Assembly: GCA_019244185.1 (NCBI GenBank)
Contig: JAFATB010000022.1
Span: 186,001 to 250,000, forward strand
Source: Acidobacteriota bacterium
Lineage (GTDB): Bacteria; Acidobacteriota; Thermoanaerobaculia; Gp7-AA8
DNA length: 64,000 nucleotides
Reading direction: 5' to 3'
Positions 10,017 to 19,130 of this stretch are shown here, one piece after another. Within the stretch, counting starts at the first letter, position 1; the number at the start of each line of letters is the position of its first letter. The translations under genes and the position numbers were made by a program. The notes beneath the pieces were generated by a model. It did no database searches. It worked only from the letters and a program-made list of their open reading frames with translations, and was not told the origin of the DNA.

Positions 10017-10997
10017 TCACGCGCGCTGCTTGCGCGCGTACATCGCCGCATCCGCCGCGGCGAGCACCGTGTCCGGATCCGCGCCGTCTTCGGGAAAGAG
10101 CGCCCAGCCCGCGCTCGCCGTGACCGAAAGCGACGCGCCGTTTTCGTCGATCGGCTCGGCGATGCGCTGCTGCAGGCGATGCACGGTTTCTTCCGCGGTC
10201 GTGCGCGTGGCGATGCCGTCGAGGATGACGATGAACTCGTCGCCGCCGATGCGCGCCGCGAGGTCGCGGTCGCGGATCGACGACAGCAGCCGCTCCGCGA
10301 CGCATTGCAGCAAACGGTCGCCCGCCGCGTGACCGCGCTCGTCGTTGATCTTCTTGAAGCCGTTGAGATCGAGATAGACGACGGCGAACGGCCGCTTTGC
10401 GGCGATGTTCGCATCGAGCACGCTTTCGAGCTGATGGCGATTCGCGAGGCCGGTGAGCGTGTCGTGCAGCGCGCGCAGCGTGAGCCCCTCGTACTCGCGC
10501 GCGCGGTGCATGCTCGCGGCGATGATGCCGACGAGCAGCCGCAGCACTTCGTCCGCGCGATCGTCGAACGCGTGCGCGCTTGCGCTGTAGACCTTCAGCA
10601 CGCCGATGGCGGCCCCGCGAAAGCGCAGCGGCGTGACGAGCATCGAGCGCGCGCCGACGCGGCGGCATGCGTCGCGGTCGACACGCGGATCGTCTTCAGA
10701 ATCGTCGCAGCGGAGCGCCTCGTCGCGCTGCACGCACAGGCCGCTGAGACTCGTGTCCGCGCGCAGGCGCAGTCCGAGGTATTGCGTGGCGGTGCCGGAG
10801 GCCGCGGAGTAGACCATGTCGTCGCCTTCGTGCAGCTCGACCACCGCGGCGTCGGCGGCGGTGAGGCGCGCCGCGCGGCGCACGACGACGTCCATGACGC
10901 GGCTGAAGGCGAGGTCCGCCTCCACGATCTCCTGCTGGACCGCGATGATCGCAAGCAGCGTCTCCTGCGGCAACGCCGCGCCGGCTGAGTCGTTCAC
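10017..10997 (-). CDS. GAF-GGDEF diguanylate cyclase
   Basis: Predicted cytoplasmic c-di-GMP synthase of 326 residues. An N-terminal GAF-like sensor domain (about 20-165) precedes a GGDEF domain (about 175-320). The active-site motif GGDEF is intact in AARIGGDEFIVIL, and an RxxD inhibitory site (RDRD) lies five residues before it, so product inhibition is expected. No membrane segment is seen. The start is taken as GTG at 10997, because the longer open frame would run into the divergent oxidase gene. Its stop abuts the rel stop with no gap. Confidence 0.88.
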   Translation of the reverse strand: MNDSAGAALPQETLLAIIAVQQEIVEADLAFSRVMDVVVRRAARLTAADAAVVELHEGDDMVYSAASGTATQYLGLRLRADTSLSGLCVQRDEALRCDDSEDDPRVDRDACRRVGARSMLVTPLRFRGAAIGVLKVYSASAHAFDDRADEVLRLLVGIIAASMHRAREYEGLTLRALHDTLTGLANRHQLESVLDANIAAKRPFAVVYLDLNGFKKINDERGHAAGDRLLQCVAERLLSSIRDRDLAARIGGDEFIVILDGIATRTTAEETVHRLQQRIAEPIDENGASLSVTASAGWALFPEDGADPDTVLAAADAAMYARKQRA

Positions 10998-11037
10998 GGG
11001 TTGTGGTGTGACGGAAGAATAGCGTAAAACCGATGCG

Positions 11038-11826
11038 ATGCAGATCGTGATTGTCGGGGCCGGCGTGTCGGGGCTCACCTGCGGCGTGGTGCTCGCGGAG
11101 CGCGGACACGGGGTGACGATCGCGGCGCGAGAGCTCGAAGGCACGACGTCGGAAGCCGCGGCGGCGATCTGGTATCCGTATCACGTCGGCGATGCGCGCG
11201 CGGAGGCGTGGGCGGCGGAGACGCGCGACGAGCTGACGCGGCTCGCGCGCGATCCCGCGAGCGGCGTCGCGCTCGTCGACTTCGACGTCGACGGCGAGGT
11301 GCTGCACGTGCCGCTCGCCGACACCACGCGCTACCTGCCGTATCTCCGCGCGCGCTTCGTCGCGGCGAGCGGAACGTTCGTGCAGCGTGAGATCGCGAGC
11401 TTCGATCGCGAAGGCATCGTCGTGAACTGCACGGGATTCGGTGCTCGTGCGCTCTGCGGCGACGAGTCGCTCACGCCCGGCTACGGCGTGTCGGTCGTGA
11501 CGAGCCGGCCGTCGACGTCACGCGCGCTGGTGCGCACCGCGGATCCGCTGACGTACGTGATCCCGCGCGCACACGACTGCATCCTCGGCGGCTACGACGC
11601 GCCGGAGCCGCCGCCAGCATCCAAAGTCGACGCGATCGTCGCGCGCTGTCGTGCGCTCATGCCGGAGTTGCGCGGCGACGTGCGCGGCGTGAAGCGCGGC
11701 ATCCGTCCGATTCGCGACGAGGTGCGGCTCGAGCGCGAAGGCAACGTCATCCACAACTACGGACACGGCGGCTCCGGCTTCACGCTGTCGTGGGCTTGCG
11801 CGCGGGAAGTGGCGCGGCTGGTCTAG
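11038..11826 (+). CDS. D-amino-acid oxidase-like FAD oxidoreductase
   Basis: FAD-dependent oxidase of the DAAO family, expected to oxidise D-amino acids to imino acids with H2O2 release. At 262 residues it is shorter than typical DAAO (about 310-350). Motifs: GAGVSG (7-12) at the N-terminal Rossmann fold, AAAIWYPY in the conserved flavin region, VNCTGFGAR, the substrate-carboxylate arginine region GIRPIRDEVRLE, and the C-terminal NYGHGGSGFTLSWACA. The FAD site is complete; the shortening is in the middle. The divergent gap to the GGDEF gene is 40 bp. Its stop shares CTAG with the convergent PAP2-like gene. Confidence 0.85.
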   Translation: MQIVIVGAGVSGLTCGVVLAERGHGVTIAARELEGTTSEAAAAIWYPYHVGDARAEAWAAETRDELTRLARDPASGVALVDFDVDGEVLHVPLADTTRYLPYLRARFVAASGTFVQREIASFDREGIVVNCTGFGARALCGDESLTPGYGVSVVTSRPSTSRALVRTADPLTYVIPRAHDCILGGYDAPEPPPASKVDAIVARCRALMPELRGDVRGVKRGIRPIRDEVRLEREGNVIHNYGHGGSGFTLSWACAREVARLV

Positions 11827-12395
11827 AGCGCGGTGAGCACGCCCGCGGCGGCGCCGATGAGCGTGCCGGCGACGAGCTCGGCGATCGTGTGGCGTTCGAG
11901 CTTCCAGCGCGACCAGGCGATCGCGAGCGTGAACAGCGCGACGAACGGCGCGCTCTTCGGAAACTGCCACGCGACGAGCACGGCGCAGAACGCGGCGCAC
12001 ATCATGTGCAGCGAGATCTTGAGGAAGCGATGCGCGGCGATGCCGATGGCGAACATCGCCGCGGCGGCGACGAAGCCGCGCAGCAGGCGAGGGCTCGCGC
12101 CGAGAAAGTAGAACGCGGCGGCGCCGATGAGCAGCAGCGGAATCGCCGCGGTGTAGAGGCCGAGGCGCTGGTCGCGGCGCGAGACGTCGTAGTCGCTCCA
12201 CGCGCCGCGGCGGACGTTGCGGGCGGTGATGACGAGCAGCGGCACGATGGTCGTCAGCGCGAGGATCGCGCCCCAGCGGACGCTGCGCGTGGTGACGGCG
12301 ATGGTGAGAGGAACGAGGAGGAAGGGATGCCCGGCGACGGAGAGCGTACGGGCCGCGAGGATGGTGGAGGACGGGCGGGTGCGCCCGTCCTCCAT
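11823..12395 (-). CDS. PAP2-like polytopic membrane protein
   Basis: 190 residues with five or six hydrophobic segments. Two stretches resemble the PAP2 phosphatase core: KISLHMMCAAF (in place of the PSGH motif) and RWKLERHTIAELVAGTLIGA (the final His-containing motif). The first motif is degenerate, so activity on lipid phosphates is uncertain. The start is taken as ATG at 12395, six bases after the rpmB stop; its first codons lie in a 13-bp inverted repeat. It probably forms a transcript with rpmB. Confidence 0.7.
   Translation of the reverse strand: MEDGRTRPSSTILAARTLSVAGHPFLLVPLTIAVTTRSVRWGAILALTTIVPLLVITARNVRRGAWSDYDVSRRDQRLGLYTAAIPLLLIGAAAFYFLGASPRLLRGFVAAAAMFAIGIAAHRFLKISLHMMCAAFCAVLVAWQFPKSAPFVALFTLAIAWSRWKLERHTIAELVAGTLIGAAAGVLTAL
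12365..12394. other. 13-bp perfect inverted repeat downstream of rpmB
   Basis: TGGAGGACGGGCG pairs with CGCCCGTCCTCCA around a GGTG loop. It immediately follows the rpmB stop (minus strand) and covers the first codons of the PAP2-like gene. It could attenuate transcription out of rpmB or hide the downstream start. No U-tract follows. Confidence 0.5.
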
Positions 12396-12400
12396 GGGGA

Positions 12401-12595
12401 CTAACGCGCCGCTTTCTGGATCTTGCCGGAGCGGATGCAACGGGTGCAGACCTGCATGCGCTTCACGGCGGTACCGAGCTTCACGCGGACGCTCTGCAGG
12501 TTCGGCATCCAGCGACGGCTGGACACGTTGTGGGCGTGGCTGACGCGGTTTCCGAACACCGGCGCCTTGCCGCAGACTTCGCACATCTTGGCCAT
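12401..12595 (-). CDS. rpmB: 50S ribosomal protein L28
   Basis: 64-residue large-subunit ribosomal protein. It has the typical start [12 protein letters not shown], the GNRVSHAHN segment, and [11 protein letters not shown]. Four cysteines (CEVC and CTRC) form the zinc-ribbon seen in the C+ form of L28. The start at 12595 has a GGGAG ribosome-binding site. A promoter with TTGCGT and TACAAT is visible upstream at 12657-12629. Confidence 0.97.
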   Translation of the reverse strand: MAKMCEVCGKAPVFGNRVSHAHNVSSRRWMPNLQSVRVKLGTAVKRMQVCTRCIRSGKIQKAAR

Positions 12596-12628
12596 GGTTG
12601 ACTCCCTCAAATAACGCGAAAGGCGTGG

Positions 12629-12657
12629 ATTGTAATCACCGGCCCGAATCGACGCAA
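12629..12657 (-). promoter_or_regulatory. Promoter of rpmB
   Basis: On the minus strand, TTGCGT (12657-12652) and TACAAT (12634-12629) are separated by exactly 17 nt. The predicted start lies about 25 nt before the rpmB ATG. Confidence 0.6.
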
Positions 12658-12722
12658 GCGGCGGCGGCGGAGAATGCCGCGCAAACGCGTGTTTTCGTTC
12701 CACTTATCCAAAACCTGTAGAG

Positions 12723-12751
12723 TTGACACGTGAAATTAAACGATGTAATTT
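12723..12751 (+). promoter_or_regulatory. Promoter of the pil operon
   Basis: A perfect TTGACA (12723-12728) is followed after 17 nt by TAATTT (12746-12751), preceded directly by TG. The local sequence is strikingly AT-rich for this genome. Transcription would start near 12758, leaving about 60 nt of leader before pilM. Confidence 0.6.
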
Positions 12752-12816
12752 CGCTTCACCTTTCTACATCTTCGGAGCCTGTGAGAAGTGAGCGTGTGAG
12801 ATGGATGGGGTGAGCG

Positions 12817-13875
12817 GTGTTCTTCTCAAAGAGCAAAAATGTCGTCGGCCTTGATATCGGCTCCTCAGCAATCAAACTGGTCGAGCTGAAGGAGAAGAAA
12901 GGCGGGGCGTACTCACTGGTCAAGCTGGGTGCCGAACGCCTCTCGCCCGAGGCGATCGTCGACGGCTCCATCATGGACAGCTCCATGGTGGTCGAGACGA
13001 TCCAGCGCCTGAACACGGACCAAAGCGTCAAGAATTCCAATTACGCGACGTCGCTTTCGGGCCATTCGGTCATCATCAAAAAGATCACGCTTCCCTCGAT
13101 GTCGCCGGAAGAATTGGCGGAATCGATCCAGTGGGAAGCCGAGCAGTACATCCCCTTCGACATCAACGACGTCAACCTCGATTACGTCCCGCTCACCACC
13201 CCCGGCGTGGGCGACAACATCGACGTGATTCTCGTCGCGGTGAAGAAGGAGAAGATCAACGACTACACGTCGGTGATCAGCCAGACCGGCAAGATGCCGG
13301 TGCTCGTCGACGTCGACGCGTTCGCGCTGCAGAACGCGTACGAGGTGAACTACGAGATGGAGGACGACAAGGTCCTCGCGCTCGTGAACGTCGGCGCGTC
13401 GGTGACGAACGTGAACGTGCTCTCGAGCGGCGTCTCGATGTTCTGGCGCGACATCACGTTCGGCGGCAACCAGTACACGGACGCCATCCAGCGCGAACTG
13501 AGCCTCTCGTTCGAGCAGGCCGAGGAGCTCAAGCGCGGCAAGCCGGTGGCGGACTACACGATCCAGCAAGTCATCCCGATCCTCAACTCCGTCTCCGAAG
13601 ACTTCGCGGGCGAGTTGCGGAAGACCCTCGACTTCTTCACGGCGACGTCGGGCGCCGAGCGCGTCGACGAGATCGTTCTCGCCGGCGGCGGCTCGGGCGT
13701 GCTGAACCTCGACGCGATCCTGCGCGACAAGTTCGGCATCCCCGTGTCGATCATGGACCCGTTCCGGAAAATCAACGTCGACGAAAGCCAGTTCAACCCC
13801 GAGGAACTGGCTGAGATCGCGCCGAGCATGGCGATCGCCGTCGGTCTGGCCATGAGGAAGTTGGGGGACGCTTGA
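12817..13875 (+). CDS. pilM: Type IV pilus assembly protein PilM
   Basis: Actin-like cytoplasmic ATPase-fold protein of the type IVa pilus alignment complex; it binds the N-terminal tail of PilN. 352 residues. Motifs: VVGLDIGSSAIKLVEL at the first phosphate loop, the segment WEAEQYIPFDINDVNLDY typical of PilM, and EIVLAGGGSGVLNLD near the C-terminus. The start is GTG at 12817, preceded by GGGGTGAG. It is the first gene of pilMNOPQ. Confidence 0.95.
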   Translation: MFFSKSKNVVGLDIGSSAIKLVELKEKKGGAYSLVKLGAERLSPEAIVDGSIMDSSMVVETIQRLNTDQSVKNSNYATSLSGHSVIIKKITLPSMSPEELAESIQWEAEQYIPFDINDVNLDYVPLTTPGVGDNIDVILVAVKKEKINDYTSVISQTGKMPVLVDVDAFALQNAYEVNYEMEDDKVLALVNVGASVTNVNVLSSGVSMFWRDITFGGNQYTDAIQRELSLSFEQAEELKRGKPVADYTIQQVIPILNSVSEDFAGELRKTLDFFTATSGAERVDEIVLAGGGSGVLNLDAILRDKFGIPVSIMDPFRKINVDESQFNPEELAEIAPSMAIAVGLAMRKLGDA

Positions 13876-14549
13876 TCAAGATCAATCTGGTGCGGGAAGG
13901 GCGGGCGGTCCGCGGAGCCGGTGCGGCTCCCGCGCTGCCGACGGCTGTCGCCGTCGGCGCGCCGGCGACCACGAACGTCAACAACATCCTCATCCTCGCG
14001 TTGCTGGCCCTGGGCGTCCTCGCCGCGGGCGGCTACTGGTTCTGGGAGAAGCGGATTCTCGCGGAGCGCAAAGACGTCGCCGACCAGCGCCGCGTCGAAG
14101 CGCAGAAGCTCGAGCGCATCATCCATGAAGTCGAGGACTACCAGAAGCGCAAGGACAACCTCCAGCAGCGCATCGATCTGATCAACCAGCTCAAGCAGAA
14201 CCAGAAGGGGCCGGTGCGCATCCTCGATCAGGTCAGCCGCGATCTTCCCGACCTGGTCTGGCTCGACTCGATGGACATCTCCGGCGGCCGCATCGCGCTC
14301 AACGGCCGGGGACTGAATCCGAACGCGATCGCGCTCTTCATCGAGAACATCAAGAACGATCCCTACTTCGAGGAGCCGCAGGTCAACAGCATCAATCGCG
14401 TGTCGGAGGCGCCGCTGGTGTACACGTACGACATGAACTTCGCGTTCACGTGGGCGCCGAAGACGCCGCCCGCGGCACCGGCCGGCACACCGGCGGCCAC
14501 CGGCACCACGGGCACGACCACCACCGCAACGGGAACGCAGCCGCACTAG
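13872..14549 (+). CDS. pilN: Type IV pilus assembly protein PilN
   Basis: Inner-membrane alignment protein, 225 residues. The short cytoplasmic N-terminus begins MIKINLVRE, the conserved PilM-binding segment; a transmembrane helix follows at about 38-56, then a coiled-coil (about 60-110) and a periplasmic ferredoxin-like domain. The C-terminus is a Pro/Ala/Thr-rich tail. The spacer of about 25 Ala/Pro/Val residues between the PilM-binding motif and the membrane helix is longer than usual. The start is TTG, overlapping the pilM stop by 4 bp. Confidence 0.92.
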   Translation: MIKINLVREGRAVRGAGAAPALPTAVAVGAPATTNVNNILILALLALGVLAAGGYWFWEKRILAERKDVADQRRVEAQKLERIIHEVEDYQKRKDNLQQRIDLINQLKQNQKGPVRILDQVSRDLPDLVWLDSMDISGGRIALNGRGLNPNAIALFIENIKNDPYFEEPQVNSINRVSEAPLVYTYDMNFAFTWAPKTPPAAPAGTPAATGTTGTTTTATGTQPH

Positions 14550-14573
14550 CGGAAGGATGAGCAGGAGAAGTCG

Positions 14574-15209
14574 ATGGCGCTGACTCTGGACGACAAACCG
14601 TGGTGGGTTGGCCTGCTGGTCGGGCTCGTGCTCGCCGTGCTTTGCGTGGTCGCGGTCGAGTACCTGTTCGTCGGCGACGTGAAGGCGGAGATCGCCGACA
14701 CGGACCGCGAGATCGGACAGCTCGAAGAGAAGATCCAGCAGGGCCGCGCCGCGGAGCGCAAGCTGCCGCAGTTCCGCGAGGAAGTGAAACGCCTCGAGCA
14801 GGAGCTCGAGAAACTGCGCCGCATCCTGCCCTCGCAGCGCAACACGGAAGAGATCATCAAGAAGGTGAAGTCGCTCGTCGACAGCGGCGAGTTCGCGCTG
14901 CGCCATCTCAACTTCCCGCCGCTCAACACCGGCTCGAGCGATCCATACGTCGAGTGGCCGATCTCGATCGCGCTCGACGCGCGCTATCACGACCTCGCGC
15001 AGCTCTTCGCGAAGCTCGGCAACTTCACGCGCATCATGAACGTCGAGCAGATCCACATGAACGCGCTGCCGAATCAGGACGTGCGGACGATCGGCGCGGA
15101 TTTCACCGCCAAGACCTTCGTCTACATCGAGCCGAAGGAAGCGCCGAAACCGCCGGGCGGACCGAAGCCGGGCGGTGGCGGCGGCAGTGAGAGCGGCGGA
15201 GGCGAATGA
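14574..15209 (+). CDS. pilO: Type IV pilus assembly protein PilO
   Basis: Inner-membrane partner of PilN, 211 residues. One transmembrane helix (about 11-32), a periplasmic coiled-coil (about 36-90, many Glu/Lys heptads), and a C-terminal ferredoxin-like domain. It ends in a Gly/Pro/Ser-rich tail. An AGGAG-like site precedes the ATG. It overlaps pilP by 4 bp. Confidence 0.92.
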   Translation: MALTLDDKPWWVGLLVGLVLAVLCVVAVEYLFVGDVKAEIADTDREIGQLEEKIQQGRAAERKLPQFREEVKRLEQELEKLRRILPSQRNTEEIIKKVKSLVDSGEFALRHLNFPPLNTGSSDPYVEWPISIALDARYHDLAQLFAKLGNFTRIMNVEQIHMNALPNQDVRTIGADFTAKTFVYIEPKEAPKPPGGPKPGGGGGSESGGGE

Positions 15210-15763
15210 TGAAAACCACGCACGTGAAGCTCTCGCAGGTCGCCGCGTCGCTGCTGCTCGTCATCGCGGCGGTGGCGTCGTCGATCGCGCAGCCCGCGGG
15301 CCGCAACGCGGCCACCGCGTCGCAGGCGACCGACAGCGCGACTTCGGCCGCGACCACGGCGACCAGCAACGACGTACAGAAGACGCTCGAGGAGATCCTC
15401 GACGAGCCGACGACGACGGACGCCTATCGCTACGATCCGCAGGGACGCCGCGATCCCTTCCGCTCGCTCATCGGTCCCACGCCGCGCCTCGAACCGGGCC
15501 AGCGCCCGCCGGGCACGCGCGGTTTCCTGATCGACGAGATGAAGCTGCAGGGAGTCTTCCAGACCCGGCAGGGATTGACGGCGATGGTCAACGGTCCGGA
15601 CAACAAGGGTTATCTTCTCAAGACGGGAGACAAAGTCCTCGACGGAGAAGTGATCCGCGTGACGCAGACCGGAATCGTTTTCCGGCAGGAACTGAACGAC
15701 CCGACGCGCATCGAGCGCTATCGGGAAGTGATCAAGGATCTGATTCCCTCGGCGAGAAAGTAG
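15206..15763 (+). CDS. pilP: Type IV pilus assembly protein PilP
   Basis: Periplasmic linker between PilNO and the PilQ secretin, 185 residues. A signal peptide (about 1-28) has no lipobox Cys, unlike many PilP lipoproteins. A low-complexity Ala/Thr linker follows, then the conserved YDPQGRRDPFRSL segment and the beta-domain with LQGVFQTRQGLTAMV and KTGDKVLDGEVIRV. The gene begins ATGATG, overlapping the pilO stop. Confidence 0.92.
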   Translation: MMKTTHVKLSQVAASLLLVIAAVASSIAQPAGRNAATASQATDSATSAATTATSNDVQKTLEEILDEPTTTDAYRYDPQGRRDPFRSLIGPTPRLEPGQRPPGTRGFLIDEMKLQGVFQTRQGLTAMVNGPDNKGYLLKTGDKVLDGEVIRVTQTGIVFRQELNDPTRIERYREVIKDLIPSARK

Positions 15764-15795
15764 CGTTGCGCGGGTGCAGGCGAGTGGAGGGCGAG

Positions 15796-18489
15796 ATGGT
15801 GAAGGTGCGAAGTATGAGAAGAGCCAAGCGAATCCTGCTGATTGCCGGCATGCTCGTGCTGTCCGTAGGTGCGGCCGACGCAAAGCTGTGGGGTTCGAAG
15901 AAGCCGCAGCCGCAGTCCGCGCGTGAGTCGGCGCCTGCCGTCGCGTCGATGACGCTCACGGGCGTCGAGGTCGACGGCTCGCGCGTCACGCTGCGCACGT
16001 CCGGCGCTCCCGCGTACACTTCGTACAGTCCGTCGCCCGGCGTGTTCATCGTCGACCTCACCGGTGTGAGCCGCGATGCCGCCGCCGTCGTTCCCGCGAA
16101 CCTTCCTCCCGCCGTCGTGGCCATCTCCGCCGACGACGTCGTCGAGATGGGCAACCGTCTCACGCGCATCACCTTCCATCTCTCCGAGAACCTTCATCCC
16201 GAGGCTGTCGCGGCCGACAACGCGGTGGTGATCACCGTTCCGGCAACCGCGATTGCCATCGGGAATGCAGAAACCCCTGCCGTCCAGCAGGAAGTGCTGC
16301 CGGCCGTCGTTCCGGCCGCGCCGGCTCCCGAGCCGGTGGCCGTAGCCGCGACGGAAGAACCGGCCGCGCCAGCGACCGGCGTCGAGCCGCTGCCGGGTCC
16401 CGCGGTCGAAGTGAGCGAGCCGGTCGCGCACGCGGAAGAGATTCCGCTGCCGCGCGCGCGGAACGTCCGCGGCATCGACGCGCAGGCGCGCGGCGGCGCC
16501 GTCGAAGTGCGGATCACCGCCGATGGCACGATGAAGTACAAGGCGTTCCGCCTCGAGAATCCATCGCGTCTCGTGATCGATCTCGACGGCGTGAAGAACG
16601 GCGTCGCGAAGAGCGCGGTCGCCGTCGATGATGACGTCGTCAAGCGCGTGCGCGTCGGCCAGTTCCAGGCCGCGCCGCCGGTGGCGCGCGTCGTCATCGA
16701 TCTCGCGCACCGTACCGAATACTCACTCCGCGAAGATGGCGACGCGCTGCTGGTGAACTTCGGCGGCAACGCGGTCGCGGAAGCGCCTCCTGTTGAAACG
16801 CATGTCGCAGAAACCCCGGCGGTCGAAACGCCGGTGAAGACGGAGCCAGTCGCGCCGGCACCCGCCGCGAGCACGGTGTCGGTCGTCGCGCAGACGCCCG
16901 CGCCGCCCACGCCCGCACGCGTGGAAGCGCCGGCGCCGAAGCCGGCCGTCGAAACGGCCGCCTCGAAGACAACGACCGCCGCTCCCGCAACCGACATTCC
17001 GTCGCAGGTTCCGACCGTCGCCGATGACGCCGCGACGTGGAAGATGCCGGCGAAGCGCGAGCCTGTCTCGAAGGGCGCTCGCTCGCGCATCACCGCACCG
17101 CGTCCGCAGGCTCCACCGGCGACGCCGCCGACCGGCAGCGCCGAAGACGTGTTCGACGAGACGCCGCCGCAGCAGCAGACGACCGCGATGCAGCAGCAGC
17201 CGTTGCCGCAGGTGCAGACCGGCACGGGCTCCGCCGCGCAGACGCTCTCCGGCACGCGCACGCTGAGCAACGGCCCGCGCGTCTTCACCGGCGAGCCGAT
17301 GTCGATGAACCTCAAGGATGCCGATCTCAAAGACGTCATCCGCACGTTCGCCGACCTCACGGGCCTCAACATCGCCGTCGACCCGGGCATCACCGGCTCG
17401 GTCACCGTCAACTTCACGGACGTGCCGTGGGATCAGGCGCTCGATCTGATCCTCCGCCAGAACAACCTCACGTTCACGCTCGAAGGCAACGTGATGCGCA
17501 TCGGCACGATCGAGCGCCTCGCCAACGAGACCGCGGCCTCGCGCCGGCTCGCCGAGGAAGAGCGCCTCAACGTGCCGCTGACGACGCTCAGCTTCAAACT
17601 GTCGTACGCGCGTGCGACGGAAGTCGCGGCGCTGCTGCAACAGATCGCCTCGCAGCGCGCGCACATCATCACCGACCAGCGCACGAACCAGCTGATCATC
17701 AGCGAGATCCCGCAGTACCTGCGCACGATGCAGAACCTCATCACCACCGTCGACATCCCGACGCGTCAGGTGACGATCGAGGCGCGCATCGTGGAGAGCT
17801 CGCGCGCGTTCTCGCAGGCGTGGGGCTTCGACTGGGGCTTCAACGGCAACCTCGATCCGGCCCTCGGCACGGGCACGGGTCTCGTGTTCCCGAACCGCAT
17901 CGGCTTCACCGGCGGACCGTTCTCCTTCACCGGCAACGCGCCTCCGGTGCTCGACCTGCACCTCCACGACGTCCTCGGCGCGTTCAATCTCGACTTCGCG
18001 CTCAACGCCGCGGAATCGCAGGGTTACGCGAAGGTCATCTCCGCGCCGCGCGTGACGACGCAGGACAACCAGGCCGCGGAAATCCAGAGCGGCTTCCAGA
18101 TTCCGTATCAGACGCGCATCAACTTCACGACCACGGTGCAGTACCTCGACGCGACGCTGCGGTTGTCGGTGACGCCGCAGATCACCGAGGCGGGCACCGT
18201 GATCATGGACATCGCGGTGCAGAAGAACGAGCCGCTCACCGGTCTCACGATCGAGGGCGCGGCCGGCACGCCGCTGACCACGCGCCAGGCGCGCACGCGC
18301 CTCATGGTGCGCGACGGCGGCACGGCGGTCATCGCCGGCATCTTCGAGACCACGGATAATCACGCGCAGACGCGGCTGCCGGTCGTGTCCCAGATCCCCG
18401 TGATCGGGAACCTGTTCCGGACGCACAACACGCAGACGTCGCACGACGAGTTGCTGATCTTCATCACGCCGCGCATCGTCAGAGGGTGA
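15796..18489 (+). CDS. pilQ: Type IV pilus secretin PilQ
   Basis: Outer-membrane secretin through which the pilus passes, 897 residues. A signal peptide is followed by two AMIN peptidoglycan-binding domains (LTGVEVDGSRVTL... and IDAQARGGAVEVRI...), a long Pro/Ala/Thr linker (about 340-490), an STN/N0 domain (LKDADLKDVIRTFADLTGLN), an N1 domain, and the C-terminal secretin barrel (VTIEARIVESSRAFSQAWG ... ISAPRVTTQDNQAAEI ... LLIFITPRIV). The start is ATG at 15796 with GGAGG five bases upstream; the open frame further upstream is a shadow of pilP. Confidence 0.95.
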   Translation: MVKVRSMRRAKRILLIAGMLVLSVGAADAKLWGSKKPQPQSARESAPAVASMTLTGVEVDGSRVTLRTSGAPAYTSYSPSPGVFIVDLTGVSRDAAAVVPANLPPAVVAISADDVVEMGNRLTRITFHLSENLHPEAVAADNAVVITVPATAIAIGNAETPAVQQEVLPAVVPAAPAPEPVAVAATEEPAAPATGVEPLPGPAVEVSEPVAHAEEIPLPRARNVRGIDAQARGGAVEVRITADGTMKYKAFRLENPSRLVIDLDGVKNGVAKSAVAVDDDVVKRVRVGQFQAAPPVARVVIDLAHRTEYSLREDGDALLVNFGGNAVAEAPPVETHVAETPAVETPVKTEPVAPAPAASTVSVVAQTPAPPTPARVEAPAPKPAVETAASKTTTAAPATDIPSQVPTVADDAATWKMPAKREPVSKGARSRITAPRPQAPPATPPTGSAEDVFDETPPQQQTTAMQQQPLPQVQTGTGSAAQTLSGTRTLSNGPRVFTGEPMSMNLKDADLKDVIRTFADLTGLNIAVDPGITGSVTVNFTDVPWDQALDLILRQNNLTFTLEGNVMRIGTIERLANETAASRRLAEEERLNVPLTTLSFKLSYARATEVAALLQQIASQRAHIITDQRTNQLIISEIPQYLRTMQNLITTVDIPTRQVTIEARIVESSRAFSQAWGFDWGFNGNLDPALGTGTGLVFPNRIGFTGGPFSFTGNAPPVLDLHLHDVLGAFNLDFALNAAESQGYAKVISAPRVTTQDNQAAEIQSGFQIPYQTRINFTTTVQYLDATLRLSVTPQITEAGTVIMDIAVQKNEPLTGLTIEGAAGTPLTTRQARTRLMVRDGGTAVIAGIFETTDNHAQTRLPVVSQIPVIGNLFRTHNTQTSHDELLIFITPRIVRG

Positions 18490-18506
18490 CGCGGGGGAGG
18501 GGCGGT

Positions 18507-19079
18507 ATGAGAAGCAGACGGAAACTGATGATTGCGGGAGCGGCGTTGCTCGCCGCACTGGCGAGTGCGAGCTGCAGCAGCGAGCTCACGAACAACTCCG
18601 CTCCGGTGGAGCTGGTGGTGACGAACACGCAGAACCTCTCGCAGATCGATCTCTTCGGCGGCTCGCGCTGCGGCGAGAACGTCGGCACGATCAACGTGCG
18701 CGTGCTTCCCAAGAACGACGCCGCCACGGGCACGTTCACGCAGGTGCGCATCACGCGCTACAGCGTTTCGTACCAGCGGACCGACGGCGGCACGCTCGTG
18801 CCGGCGCCGTTCGTCCGCTCCACCGACGCGCTGATCGACGTCGGCGGCACCGGCAGCAACCTGTCCGATTTTCTCGTCGTGCAGGGCGACGCGCTGCTGC
18901 AGGCGCCGTTCGCCGCTCTGCTTCCGAACAACGGCGGACGCGATCCGGAGACGGGACGTCCCGTGGTCACGATGGACGTCATCGTCCAGGTATTCGGCCA
19001 GACGCTGGGAGGCGAGAACGTCTACGACGCGACGCGCTTCCCGCTCGACTTCTGCTACGACTGCGGAGGCTGCAGCTAG
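18507..19079 (+). CDS. Hypothetical lipoprotein in the pil operon
   Basis: 190 residues with a signal peptide ending ASASC, a plausible lipobox. The mature part is beta-rich, with no domain I recognise. It contains a Cys at the FGGSRCGEN position and a C-terminal DFCYDCGGCS, four cysteines in all that could form disulfides. The start is ATG at 18507 with a GGGGAGGGG region upstream; an in-frame GTG at 18486 overlapping the pilQ stop is an alternative. It follows pilQ within 17 bp, so a pilus-associated or secretin-associated role is plausible (inference). Confidence 0.75.
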   Translation: MRSRRKLMIAGAALLAALASASCSSELTNNSAPVELVVTNTQNLSQIDLFGGSRCGENVGTINVRVLPKNDAATGTFTQVRITRYSVSYQRTDGGTLVPAPFVRSTDALIDVGGTGSNLSDFLVVQGDALLQAPFAALLPNNGGRDPETGRPVVTMDVIVQVFGQTLGGENVYDATRFPLDFCYDCGGCS

Positions 19080-19130
19080 CGACTCGCGTCGCACGCGGTG
19101 AGAGTGGTGTGGACCTACGGGGGTTTTGAC

